Assembly: GCA_017979445.1 (NCBI GenBank)
Contig: CM030711.1
Span: forward strand, 39,920,757 to 39,984,756
From: Akebia trifoliata
Lineage: Eukaryota; Streptophyta; Magnoliopsida; Ranunculales; Lardizabalaceae
Reading direction: 5' to 3'
Length of the DNA: 64,000 nucleotides
The position numbers and the translations under genes are program-made. Under the pieces are notes generated by a model. The model did not search any database. It saw nothing but the letters and a program-made list of their open reading frames with translations, and was not told where the DNA came from. Shown piece by piece: positions 23,240 through 34,553 of the stretch. The first letter of the stretch is position 1. Each line of letters begins with the position of its first letter.

Positions 23240-25100
23240 TGGTATTTAGAAACATGCTTTTCTAGTATCTAATAAATGTGAAGGTAATAGGATTTTCGGT
23301 TAATAACCAAAGAATTACCAAAATGGACGTACAAACATCATCACGTTTATATTTTCCGAAAATATTGCTAAAATGTAAATTTTAAGAAGTAATAAATGAT
23401 GTTTATTATTTTCCACAGAACCGTAATTAAAATGAGAAGGAATATAGTATGAAAAGTTACATCAAAGAAATTAGAAAATGCTAAAATCATCCTTTTTTCC
23501 GAGTGCAATATTGATGATATGGGTTTCTGCACAACGTTTGTAAAATGAGCATAACTTTCTACTCCAATGTCGAAATTGAGTAAATTCGGATTTGTTTGAA
23601 ACATAACGAAAAAATCTACAAATTTGATAAAGAAACTAAGATCAGAAAATGCAACCAAATAAGTGATAATTGAGTCGTGGCATGGCTGGATTGGATTTGA
23701 ATAAATAAGGCTTGTGTAACTCAAGTTAAAGCTTTGGACTATTGTATTAATATTGTAAAAGGCCTTTGAGTCCTTATAACTCATGTAACCGCAAGCCCAA
23801 GTTCATTATTAAGTTCAATGTTAAGTTAAAATCAAAGAGATTATTGACCAAGATTTGCCTAATTCTTAGGAGACCATTTATTAATACTTATCGAAATTCT
23901 CTCATCATCATTCCATTTATCTTACCACCTCAACTCACTTGCCCTTAATGTTCACCTTACACCCTGTTCTCACCCCGTTGTCCCTCACCATTTCACCTCT
24001 TTAAATCCTATAAATAACCCCAAGTCTAAGTCAAAAGATGACACTTCAGCACCTCAATTTTGCCAAACTTTATTTTTCCTCTTCTTTAAGTTTCATTTTT
24101 AGTTTTAACTTCAAGTATGTTGTAAGAACAAATAAGGTTATCATGGAGTTGTAATAAAAGTATGAAGATCAGTTAAAGGTGTTAAAGTGTCATATTTAGG
24201 CTTAGACTTGGGGGTTATTTATAGGATTTGAAGAGGTTGAAATGGTGGGGACAATGGGTGAGAATGAGGTGCGAGATGGCGAACATTGAGGGCAAGTGAA
24301 ATGAAACTTAAAGAAGGAAGGGAAAGATGGTTTGATTAAGGTGTCATCTTTTGGCCTAGACTTGGGGATTATTTATAGGATTTGAAGAGGTGAAATGGTG
24401 AGCAAAAGAGGTGTGAGTTGAGGTGGCAAGGTAAATGGAATGGTGATAGGAGAATTTAGGTAAGTCTTGATAAATAGCTTCTTGAGAATTAGGTAAGTCT
24501 TGGTCAGTAGTCTCTTTGATTTTGACTTAATATTGTGCTTAATAATGGACTTAGGTTTGAGGTTACATGATTTATAAAGACCCAAAGGTTTATAACATTA
24601 ATACAATAACCCAAGGCTTTAATTTGGGTTACACAAACCGTGTTTACTTGATTCAATCAACCTATGTCACGACTTAATCATCTCATATTTGGTCACATTG
24701 TTTTATCTCAATTTTTGCATCAAACTTGTATATTTTTTTCGTTATGTTTCGAACGAATCCGAGTTTGCTCAATTTTGACATCGGAGTAGAAAGTTATACT
24801 CATTTTACGAACGTTGCACAGAAGCTCATATTATCAATATTGCTCTCCAGAAAAGTGATGTTTTTTACATTTTTTGATTTATTTGACCTAACTTTTCATA
24901 CCATTCATTCTCGTTCCAATTACGGTTCTGTGGAAAATAACAAACATTATTTATTACTTCTTAAAATTTATATTTTAACAATGTTTTCGGGAAAAATAAA
25001 TGTGATGATGTTTGTACGTCCATTTTGGTAATTCTCAGGTTATTAACCGGAAATCCTATCACTTTCACATTCATTAGGTGACAGAAAAGCATGTTTTTGG
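23240..25100. repeat. giant foldback with arms of about 0.8 kb
   Basis: The left arm (about 23240-24060) pairs with the reverse complement of about 24330-25100. Matching landmarks are AAACATGCTTTT near 23250 against AAAAGCATGTTTTTGG near 25085, GGACGTACAAACATCATCAC near 23322 against GTGATGATGTTTGTACGTCC near 25000, and CCTATAAATAACCCCAAGTC near 24008 against GACTTGGGGATTATTTATAGG near 24360. A second inverted copy of the inner segment sits in the loop (about 24185-24310). Apparent frames on the two arms mirror each other. Arms differ by scattered substitutions. No transposase and no clear target duplication. Confidence 0.85.
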
Positions 25101-25203
25101 GTACCGATCACCAACCTCAGGCATAAAATGCAAAACCCAAGCCCAACCCTATTTGGGTTGGTTTGGTCGGGTTGGCTCATTCCTCATTAATTCTAGATAA
25201 TTT

Positions 25204-25303
25204 NNNNNNNNNNNNNNNNNNNNNNNNNNNNNNNNNNNNNNNNNNNNNNNNNNNNNNNNNNNNNNNNNNNNNNNNNNNNNNNNNNNNNNNNNNNNNNNNN
25301 NNN
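25204..25303. other. assembly gap of 100 N
   Basis: A run of exactly 100 undetermined bases, the usual placeholder for a gap of unknown size. Sequence order across it depends on the assembly. Confidence 1.
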
Positions 25304-25470
25304 CCAATTTTGAAATTATATATGCATGTGGGGATATTTCCCTATTTGAGTGGAAACCTAAATGTAAATGGGCATCCATTCAATATGAGTGGAAACCTAA
25401 ATGTTGCAATCACTGTGTATCCTTTGATCATTCAAAGGATAGATGTCTCAAAGTTTAGCAGTAGGGTTGA

Positions 25471-25835
25471 CAGGGGCGGAGCCAAGATTTTCTTATAGTG
25501 GGGGCAAACTATGGTTCGTTGTATTGTTGAAGAACTTACAAATGAATGGTTTTAGGGAGAAATTCAGAGGTTTTTGGTTAGAAGTTGAAGATAAGGATAT
25601 TTACGCCATTTCCAATTAATTTATGACACGGCCCGGTCAAGAGGCAATCTCATCAACAAAAAATTGAAGGGGGGGGGGGGCAAAAATTGGAGGGAGGTGA
25701 GAGTGTGGGGGCAAATGGGGAGAGAGGTGAGGGAGTGGGGACAAATGGGGCATGTAATTAGTTGAAAATATAGGGGTGTCTCAAAGTTATGTGGGGGCAA
25801 TTGCCCCCACCAGCTCCTTACTAGCTCTGCCCCTG
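25471..25835. mobile_element. small TIR element with CAGGGGC ends
   Basis: The ends CAGGGGCGGAGCCAAG at 25471 and CTAGCTCTGCCCCTG ending at 25835 are imperfect inverted repeats, of a type common in plant hAT-related MITEs. The interior is G-rich (GTGGGGGCAAATGGGG repeats and a 12-G run near 25669). An 8-bp target duplication was looked for and not found, so the hAT assignment is tentative. Confidence 0.6.
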
Positions 25836-26443
25836 CTCCTCAAGGTGACAAGCTCAAGGACCAGTCGGCCAGTATGTTACAACAAGATCAAAGAGATAAC
25901 AAGAAAATGTCAATGGCCATAGAACTAGTAAGGGCAGATCATGGTGTGGAAGATGATAGAATTCTTAATTTGGTGGTTGTTGTAGATAAGGACGACTTGG
26001 TTCCTGATTGTGTTCCTCCGATTTTGGTAACTACACCATTAATTTAGATAGCAACCAATGATTTACCTACTCTAGCAGATTCGAGGATGGGTAAGAAATA
26101 ATGGTGCATGAGATCACACCTCTTGCAGAGATCTCAAATTGTGATTACCAAATTGATGCAACCAATCCATTTTTAGCATTAGTTGAGTTAGACGATATTG
26201 TTGAGAATGGTAAGTTGGATTTGGAAGATTATGTATTGGCTTCTAGTGAGATGCACAATGTGTGTTCTTTTTACATGAAAAGTAGCATTCCTTAGACACC
26301 ATTGCAAGCTAAAAATAAACAAAAGAAAAAGGGATCGAGTAGCAAGTCTAAGAAGGGGGAAAAAAAAAACCAAATCGATTTCAGAAATCATGACTCATTC
26401 AAAGGGTGTGCCTACCGTGGAAGGTACAAAATAAGGTAATTCT
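25836..26443 (+). pseudogene. LINE copy A, probable ORF1 remnant
   Basis: Sequence preceding the endonuclease of LINE copy A in the same orientation. Open patches (for example 26101-26295) are acidic and interrupted by stops. A matching stretch before copy C (about 42060-42130, sharing ATTTCAGAAAT and GGGTGTGCCTA..GTGGAA) shows that this is element sequence. No zinc knuckle is visible. ORF1 is the RNA-binding gag-like protein in plant L1s. Confidence 0.5.
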
Positions 26444-29406
26444 CTATGAATTTTGGTTGTTGGAATATAAGAGGTTTGAAATCATATCAACGAAAGAAGA
26501 GTAATTAAAGACCGTATCACTTTGAAAAATTTTGATTTTCTAGTTCTATATGAAACTAAAGTTGTAAAAGTTAGAGCTATGGGTTTTCGTAGAAGCATTC
26601 AGAAGTGTTGGAAGTTCTTAGATAATTATGTGTCTGATGATTCTAGTAGAATTTTGATAGGGTGGAGTCCTATGAAAGTCAGAGTAGTTAAGATTTTCGA
26701 GTCTTCGCAATTTATTCATTGCAAGATGAACGTCATTGATGATAATTCAAATTTTTTGGCTACCTGTGTTTGTGCTGAAAATTTCACCTTAGAAAGGTTG
26801 GAGTTGTGGAATTTGTTAACTAATATCTCGGCCAGTATTGATAGTCCTTGGGTGGTTATTGGAAACTAACACCGTCAGATTTATAAATCAAAAGATTGGT
26901 GGTCATCTTGCTCCTCGGCATAAGATGGAAGAATTTAATGGCTGTATTAACTTGTGTGGGTTACGAGATATGATCATAACAGATCCTTTTCTCTCTTGGA
27001 GTAATAAGTTGACTGATGATAGGCGGATCTTGAGTAGGTTGGATAGAGCTCTTGTCAATTTTCATTGGCTCCAAAAATGGCCTAATGTTTGGCTAAAATA
27101 CCTTTCTCTTGGGATATCTGACCACTCTCAGTTGAATTTTAGTGTGGCTTCTCAGGTTAGATATCGAAAATGTAATTTCAAATTTTTACTGCTTGGATTG
27201 ATCAAGAGGGTTTTCGGGATGTTATTGAAAATGCATGGAGAACTCAAATTGATGGGAATCCTTCGTTTGTTATGGCTTGTAAGATGCGTCGAGTGAAGAT
27301 GGCAATTAAAATTTTGAATCAGCATAAGTTTAGGGATGTTACTAGTAGAAAGGTTGTTGCAGAAGTCAATCTCAAGAATATTCAGTAGAGTATTCAAGCT
27401 AATCCTTTAAACTTAGATCTTAGTCGTCAAAAGAAGGTAGTTGTTATCAAGTTGACAAAGAAGATTTTGGTCAAAGAGTCTAAGATTAGGTAGAAATCCA
27501 AGATTTAGTGGCTAAAAGAGGGAGACAAGAATACAAAATTTGTTTATGCTTCAATGGTGTCCAATGTCGTTAGGAATGGTATCTTTGAGATCATTAATGA
27601 TTCGGGTTCCCCTATCAAAGGTGAAGATCGTATTGGGGATTATGCTATTGACTATTTTCAAAAGGTATTTTCTTCTTCTTCTAATACCCCGTGCCTTTCT
27701 ATTCATTTTAAAAAAGATGTTTACTTTGGATCAATCTATTTTTTTGTCTAGACAAATCTCTCGAGAAGAAATTAAATCTGTTATTTTCACAATCCCCCCT
27801 TAATAAGGCTCCTGGTCCTGATGGTTTGTGCAAAGTTCTTTACTTCTTTCTGGGATATTGCTGAGGATGATGTCAATCTTGCTATTCATAAATTTTTTTT
27901 TTATGGGAAGCTTCTTATGAAATTCAATTATACTCTTATAGTTCTTATTCCGAAAGATAAATATGCCAATAAGTTGGATAGATTTAGACCAATTTCCTAG
28001 TGTAATTTTGTGTACAAAGTGATCATTAAGATTCTGTCTAATTAACTTTCCATCATATTATCTTTTGCCATTAGCTTGAATTAGTCTGCTTCTATAAAAG
28101 GGAGAAATATTTATGATAATATCATATTAGCTCATGAACTTTTTCGCAATTACCATCTCGATTCGAGCACTCACTTATTTTCTTGTCAAAATTGAGGTAA
28201 AGAAAGCTTATGATAAAGTTAGGTGGGACTTTATTTTGAATATCCTTGCTCAATTGAGATGTGATCAAATTTGGATTTCTTGAGCTAGGAAATGTATTTC
28301 ATCTCCTCTTTTTTGAATTGTTCTTAATGGTTCTTCTTTTTGCTATTTTCCTAGCAATTGTGGATTAAGACAAGGGGACCCTATTTGCTCATACTTGCTC
28401 ACTATTGTTATAGATGCATTTTCTTATATCCTTGAGGATAGAATTGGGAAAAAATTTATCTCCATTCCAGATGGCCGTAATCTTCCTCAAATTTCTCATC
28501 TTACTTTTGTGGATGATATCTTACCATTTTCTAAGAATACTGTTCACTCTACTTGGAATATTAAATCCCCTTCTTGATGACTGTTTTCAAATATCAGGCC
28601 TTCAAACTAATATCAATAAGAGTAACATATTCATTAGCAATTTGTGTTCCAACAAAATATAATTCTCTTTTAGGGAAGGGACTCTTCCAATTTGGTACCT
28701 AGGCCTTCCTTTATTTTCTTCTCGATTAACTATGGCCATGTGCTATCCGCTAATTGAAAAAATTCAAGAGCTTATTGAGGGTTGGAAATCTAATTTTTTA
28801 TTGTTTTCTGGAAGACTTGAGCTTATAAAATCTATTTTCTCTTCTTTCCAAATTTATTGGTCTTCTCGTTTGTCTTCGCCTAAGGGAGTTAAAATTGAGT
28901 ATATCTTAAATAATTTCCTTTGGAGTGGTTGTTCATCTAGGAAGTCTCTTCATTCTGTTAGTTGGTCGAAAGTGTGTTGACTGCTTAAATAATGAGGCCT
29001 TGGCATTAGAAGACTTAAAGATTGGAATACCATTGGGCTCATGAAATTATTTTGGAAGGTAGTCAATAATAATAATCTTTGGAGTTCTTGGGCTAGAAAA
29101 AGATATGTCAAGCACGGCGATATTTGGAGGTGTAATCCTCTTATTGATGCCTCTTGGGCTTGGAGGGGTTTTTTGAAAGTGTGAGATTCTACCTAAAAGG
29201 ATGTTTGATTTATTGTTGGTGATGGCTTGTCTACATCTCTTTGGAAGCACCCATGGTTAGAAGGTGGATCTCTGATCGATCAATTTGGAAGAAGACCCAT
29301 TTTTCTTATGAATAGCAACTTAGATGCCTTGGTTTCTGATTTTGCAGGGAATGATGGTTGGCAAGGCCTTATCAGATATGATCTTAGATTGATGGAGATT
29401 ATTAAC
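26444..29406 (+). pseudogene. LINE copy A, ORF2 (endonuclease and reverse transcriptase)
   Basis: L1-clade ORF2 remnant. The APE-type endonuclease runs about 26450-27300 (opens with FGCWNIRGLKS; later SRLDRALVNFHW). The RT shows NKAPGPDG near 27806, KGRNIYDN near 28100, RQGDPI near 28368 and FVDD near 28508. Breaks include a frame change near 26868, a missing T near 27825, and stops at 27998-28000 and 28082-28084. The copy ends where an LTR begins at 29407, so the zinc-binding and RNase H end is missing. It would have nicked DNA and primed reverse transcription at target sites; it is dead. Confidence 0.88.
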
Positions 29407-31755
29407 TGAAATCACCTCGACCTTTTTTCACTAAATAGCTCAAAGGGGTCCGATTGGTAAAGGGGGATTTTTGAAAAATGGGAGTCGCCACTTAGTTTAG
29501 GTCTAGGAACTAAAAATAACTCTAGATGGATATGGGTCGATCCACGGATCTGAGAGATGGGTAAGGAATCAGGTTATGGGTTTCAAAAGGTGTTAGGCAC
29601 CGAACCCGATCAAAATGATCGGTCTCTACTATGATCCAAAACTAACCTATGGTCAGCGGGAAAGACTACGGTTAAGACTATGGTCCAATCATCATCATCA
29701 ATTTATATCAGGTTTGTCGAATAAATCCTATGGCTAAGATCCTTCAATTATTACGTGATTTCTTAAATTTCACAAAAAGTAGAAGGATTTGAAAAAGCCT
29801 TAATTTCATTCCATGATCTAAAATCAATTAAAAAATCCACATGCAAATATTTGCCAAATCGTCCACAATAGAAACTCATGAGAATCTTCTAAATAGGAAG
29901 ATTACAAATATAAAACAATCAAATTGGGACTTATGATATTTCTAAATTAGAAATATGAACTTTCCTAAATTAGAATTTGAAAAATATATGGTGAGCCCTT
30001 AAATTAGAAGTTTATAAACTGAATTCTTCCAAAATAGAAAATTTTCAAAAAGATCAAATTTTCGAATTAGAAATTTCCAAATCTATGAACATGAACTTTT
30101 GAATGGAAAAATACAAAATCTTCTAAATTAGGAAATTGTTAGAACATAAAATTTCTAAAATAGAAACTTATAATTTTTCCAAAATAGAAAATCATGCAAT
30201 TCTCATATTAGAACATTCCAAATATCGATTTTCTCAAACGAAATCATGAATAGGAGTTTTCAAATTAGAAAACTATGAAATTATGACGAATCACCAAATT
30301 AGAAATTAACATAATAACAATGAAAAACTCTGCATCATCGTACTTGCCAAATTGGAGATCAACCAATACCAATGCATACCAAATTTTCAAGTCAAAGAAA
30401 TTCATATAATTCCTAAACCGACCCGAACGGGCATGCATACATAATTCTCAACTTTTCCAAAATAATTATCATTTAACGACATGCATGTTCGTCAAGTTAG
30501 GAATGTGTTAACCCCATGGAATAATCTTAAAAGAACACGAAGAGCTTAAATATCATCATAAATCATGTAAATTCAATCTGAACGCAATAATCATAATATT
30601 TAAAATGAATCTCCTAATACGATTATCATGCAAAAATAAAATAAAAACAAAACAAAATAAAATAAACAAGATCCTTAAAAAATATTCTCCTAACTCTATC
30701 AATATTCAAAAAAAATAATAAAATAAAAAATGACTAAAACATATAAAAGATTACACACAAAAATTATCCTAACCTTATCAATATAAAAAAAAATGTAAGA
30801 ACCCATATAAAATAAAAAAACACCCTCCTAGTCCTACCGCTATAAAAAATATATAAATACATTTAAAAAAAGCTATTGGATCCTATGTGATATGCAAGAA
30901 TAAATAAAAAATAAAAGTAAACTCGCCTATTGAATCGGGAATAGTGGGTTGATTCCTTTAGGTAGGACTCAAAGACCTGTGAATACTGGTGAGAGCAAGG
31001 ACAGTGAGATGGACACCTTGATACGCACTATACTGATGCTGTGGCAGCAACACGAAAAGTCTGAGCCGAGAAGCGACGGTATTATGTGCAAAGAAGACAA
31101 TGGCTGAGAGAGACGGCTACTGGGACACTGATTGTAGATGAAGGCTGGAAAAGGCGTTGTAGTGAAATGGAGAGGCTGGGCAGCAAGTCTAGGCGTTGCA
31201 GATTTAATGGGGAGGAAGAAGAAGGTGTTGTAGTGCAGTGGAGAGTTGGGGGTAGAGGAAGATGGCTGTACTTAATGTTGGGCAGCAAGAGGACGTTGCA
31301 GGTCTAATGGGGAGAAAGAAGGTGTTGCAGTGACGTGGAGAAGATGAAGAGGGTTGTTGCAGGTGAGGAAGATAGTGACGTTCTTCTTGTAGAGAGAAAC
31401 AGAGAGAAGCTGTTGGGCGTTGGGCAGCAAGGAATAGAGACAGAGGAGGGCTGGGGCGTTGGGTATTGCAGCAACGAGTCGAACAGGGGGCTGGGCAGCA
31501 AGGTTGTGAAGGAGATGGATTGCAGCAAGGCGTCCTTCTCTCTTCTTTTCTCTTCTTTTTCTCTATTTATTTTATTGAGATGTTGTAATGGAAATGTGAG
31601 AGAGATGAGAAAGATGAAGTCGAGCTCAGCCGAGAAGTGGAGAAGACCACGTTTTTTAAGAGAAGAAGCTCCTTCTCACTTTGGAGTAGCAAGGGGTTGG
31701 CTGTTTTGCAAAAAGTGAGGGCTGAGAGTTGGGGCGTTAATGGTGTGGGCTGTGT
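29407..31755 (-). mobile_element. Ty3 (Tat-like) LTR-like repeat, minus orientation, inserted in LINE A
   Basis: Begins TGAAATCACCTCGACC at 29407, the complement of the end of the plus-strand copy at 17118. It includes the GGAGTCGCCACTTAG block at about 29481, short TTCTAAATTAGAAA-like repeats (about 29870-30330), and a TC-rich (minus-strand) leader at 31000-31760. It starts exactly where LINE A breaks off, indicating insertion into the LINE. The far end is hidden because a CACTA-type end starts at 31756. Apparent frames at 31080-31760 are low-complexity. Confidence 0.65.
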
Positions 31756-31880
31756 CACTATGTAAAAAAAGCCAATATTTAACGGTCTTAGCCCGTCAAA
31801 TTTTGAGAAATTTGACGAACTCTCCCGTCAAATATTTTCTTGTAGAATTTTTTTTTGACAGCCCTGGACTATCAAATTAT
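31756..31880 (+). mobile_element. left end of a third CACTA-type element
   Basis: CACTATGTAAAAAAAGCC at 31756 closely resembles the left ends at 49716 and 57164 (shared CACTA.GT and AAAAAAG.C..ATAT). It is followed by subterminal CCGTCAAAT-type repeats in both orientations. I could not find the matching right end with a TGT duplication. The exon fragments that follow would be its cargo if it extends that far. Confidence 0.55.
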
Positions 31881-32092
31881 TGGAGAATAAGCTTTAAAAA
31901 AAAAAAAATTTAAATCCATAGAGTACGACCATCGAATTTTGGAGGTTTAACAAACAATAGCACAATCCTCTAATTCACCAATCATAATATACGAAATAAA
32001 AAAAAAAAATCAGAAAAAGAAAAAACAAAAGAAAAATCATAAAACAAACTCCAAATTAAACTAAACAACCTAAAATTCATATTCGGAGGTCT

Positions 32093-32284
32093 AAAGTTTC
32101 TTACAAGACCTTAGAAAAGCTTCGGTCTTGAATATAAGGTTTCCTTCTTCTAAATCTTCTATCATCTCAAGATACTCTACAACACATCTCAACCCAGAGA
32201 TGTTTCCAGCAGTTAGATCAACAGCTATGCCGTAACAAAATTTTGCGACAAGCCCGAAAGCTTTGGGTCCTCCTGGAAGATCAT
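32093..32284 (-). pseudogene. NPH3/BTB-domain protein fragment
   Basis: The minus strand encodes about 60 residues of the BTB-to-linker region of an NPH3-family protein: LPGGPKAFGLVAKFCYG, then GNISGLRCVVEYLEM and EEGNLIFKTEAF. These proteins are adaptors for CUL3 ubiquitin ligases in blue-light and auxin signalling. The fragment begins at a plausible acceptor (AG at 32285-32286) and ends in a stop soon after the conserved part. The NPH3 domain proper is absent. It lies downstream, on the same strand, of a myosin fragment, so a chimeric transcript is possible. Confidence 0.85.
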
Positions 32285-32399
32285 CTAATTGAATCTAATT
32301 TGATTCATATATACATGTAAACCTCTTTGTTAAGATCTAAAATTCTGTCGAAGCTACAGATAACTGACAATAAAGCAGTATGTGATATATATATCTTAC

Positions 32400-32528
32400 T
32401 GTTTTTCCATGTTGGGTAACTATGGTGGCATCGTTTCCCATGATTTCTGTTACTTCTCCATCTATCCACACAACCTCCGGATCCTTAGCCCACACGTGTG
32501 AGCCGACGACGATGTTAACAGGAGTTCC
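32400..32528 (-). pseudogene. myosin XI fragment, N-terminal SH3-like exon
   Basis: The minus strand encodes [18 protein letters not shown] followed by IDGEVTEI, the conserved N-terminal SH3-like domain of plant class XI myosins, the actin motors for organelle streaming. It has an acceptor-like AG upstream and a GTAAGA donor downstream. The motor head and all later exons are absent. Family is clear; paralogue is not. Confidence 0.85.
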
Positions 32529-32662
32529 TTGAATCAAGCAAAGATCCAAAGTACTTTTATTTTATTATTTCATATTCATACATAAAAAAGATCGATCCAT
32601 GAATTGAAAATGGTGAACAGAATTCAAAAACAGAATCCAACAATGATTTGAATGCAACTTAC

Positions 32663-32875
32663 CATGATTGAAAAAGCTATACGAAGATCATCGAAATTGG
32701 AATTCAAGCAAGGTAGAAGAAGATATGGGTATTGATTTTAGAAGAAAAGGAGTGTTGTTATGAGATGAGAAGTGATTTTGAGGAATGATGGTGTGGTGGA
32801 TTGTTGGGAATGTAAAATGAAAAAGAATGTTTTAAGAGGAATTTGAAAAGTAAGGGAAAATGCAGGCGAAGGTAA
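32663..32875 (-). pseudogene. probable myosin XI 5' leader and start-codon exon
   Basis: On the minus strand a CT-rich leader ends in ATG (32663-32665) followed by a GTAAGT donor. Several plant myosin XI genes have a first exon ending at or just after the start codon, and the SH3-like exon follows 135 bases on. Joining ATG directly to the first possible acceptor does not keep the frame, so it is broken or spliced differently. Confidence 0.5.
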
Positions 32876-32967
32876 CTCAAAAGTAAAAAACATAGATATA
32901 TAGGATTCATGTTGCTGACCCCAATAATTAGGATGACGGGTAGATGATGATGTGTTTATGTCTTTTA

Positions 32968-32969
<2 letters not shown>

Positions 32970-33009
<40 letters not shown>

Positions 33010-33016
33010 TATATAT
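32970..33016. repeat. (TA)n microsatellite
   Basis: AT-dinucleotide run with one interruption. It is the target into which the neighbouring MITE inserted; TA repeats also lie beyond its other end (35166-35178). Confidence 0.95.
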
Positions 33017-33403
33017 GGGTCAGGATCAAGGGACATATGAAAAAACATATGTAAAAACAATGTAACATTAATAAATTTTCAAAATATGGGTTAAAAGTTT
33101 CGGATCGAGCTGATTTTTTGTGAGGATGATCTCAATGATGGGAAGATCATCCGAAAAAAAAATCAGTCCAATCTGAAACTTCTAACCCCATTAAAAGTGA
33201 TTTAGAATGTGGACATTCGATTTTTTGCCAATTTTTTTCAATAATTTGTATATCACTTTTGATGGATTTAGAAGTTTCAAATTGAGCTGATTTTTTGTGA
33301 GGATGATCTTCTCATCATAGTGACCATCCTCGCAAAAAAATCAGCTCAATCCAAAATCTCTAACCCATATTTTAAAAAATCATTGTTTTTACATATGTCC
33401 CTT
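33017..33403. mobile_element. MITE with two internal hairpins, split by a solo LTR
   Basis: Terminal repeats are AAGGGACATATG (33026) and CATATGTCCCTT (ending 33403). Outside these, GGGTCAGGATC on the left pairs with the complement of GAACTGCCCC at 35155-35164, beyond the nested LTR. The interior holds two hairpins built on CTGATTTTTTGTGAGGATGATC and its complement. A related copy is at 62958-63199. Confidence 0.75.
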
Positions 33404-34177
33404 TGTAGACACCCCATTTTTGCATCTGCCTGATTAATCAAGTCGTCAACCCGATCGCAAAGGTTCCCAATGATGGATGTCTATTCCAATGCTTTATTTC
33501 GTTACCAGATATGTTTCAGAAATCCGGATGAGGTATTTCGAACTGACAAAACTTAGAAACCACGCTACGCTAGGAAAATACTACCCAGAAATATAGAAAT
33601 CATCATCCTGCAAACCAAAAAGAAGCTTCACGATAAAAATCACTAAAAATGACCAAATTACCAAAATACCCCTAACATCAAAACAACCTTAGAGCCTACA
33701 TTACGCTTAGAAAAATCCGTTCAAATACATAAAACGTCAAATCGAAACCAAATAAATCATTTCGCCAATTTTCACAAAATTTGACAAAATTACGAAAATA
33801 CCCCTCATAAAATTCACGACCATTTTACACAAAAAATTTCATAAATGACAAAAACCAACATTCTCATTGAATTTCTTACGAAAAACTGATTCCAAAACAT
33901 CCTGGAACATTGAAAAACGACTTAAAACGTAAAAAAATCCTCTCCGAGGGCAAAATGGTAATTTCACAATTTTAATAATTAAAATTTTCGAAATTAATAA
34001 ATAAATCATTAAATAATGTAAAGTGAAACATTAATAAAATTAATTATAAAATTTAAACCAAAAAATTGATCAATCAGGCTTTCAAGAAAAATTGTTGATG
34101 GTTCGCAAGATATTTCTTTAATGACCCCTCCATTTGGGGGTCCAAAGAATCAAAGATATAATAGAGGGGGGTTCTCC

Positions 34178-34480
34178 AAAAATTTAAAGTCAATCAAGCA
34201 AGACTAAAGTCAAGATATTAAAGTCAATCAAATAAGACTAAAGTCAAAATTAAAGTCAATTAAGTAAGACTAAAGTCAAGTATTAAAGTCAATCTCATAA
34301 GACTAAAGTCAAAACCCTAAATCAAAACCCTAATCTAAACTAATCAAGTCAATCTCATAAGACTAAGGTCAAAACCCTAAATCAAAACCCTAATCTAAAC
34401 TAATCAAGTCAATCTCATAAGACTAAAGTCAAAACCCTAAGTCAAAGCCCTAAAGACTAAGTCCATCTCATGAGACCAAA
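34178..34480 (+). repeat. tandem repeats in the LTR
   Basis: Units such as AAGACTAAAGTCAA and AACCCTAAATCAAAACCCTA recur. A unit of about 60 bp (AATCAAGTCAATCTCATAAG with neighbours) is present twice almost unchanged at 34344 and 34404. Confidence 0.8.
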
Positions 34481-34543
34481 GTCAAAACCCTAATTAAAAC
34501 TCTAAAAGAAACCCTAATCAAACCCTAATGCTTCTAAAAACTT

Positions 34544-34553
34544 TATAAATAGG
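34544..34553 (+). promoter_or_regulatory. LTR TATA box
   Basis: TATAAATAGG in the solo LTR, in the same orientation as the TG...CA reading of the LTR. Expected U3/R promoter element; activity unknown. Confidence 0.6.

Noticed and set aside
23368..24585. Opposing open frames of 138, 60 and 70 codons with similar peptides
   Set aside because: They mirror each other because they lie on the two arms of the foldback; there is no coding signal.
25149..25498. Open frames running through the N gap
   Set aside because: They are open only because undetermined bases cannot encode a stop.
31082..31758. Several Ser/Leu-rich and Glu/Arg-rich frames
   Set aside because: Low-complexity purine/pyrimidine-rich LTR sequence, on both strands, with no conserved domain.
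34178..34480. Possible CRISPR-like or satellite array
   Set aside because: Units are adjacent, irregular and without spacers; it is tandem repetition within an LTR of a plant genome.
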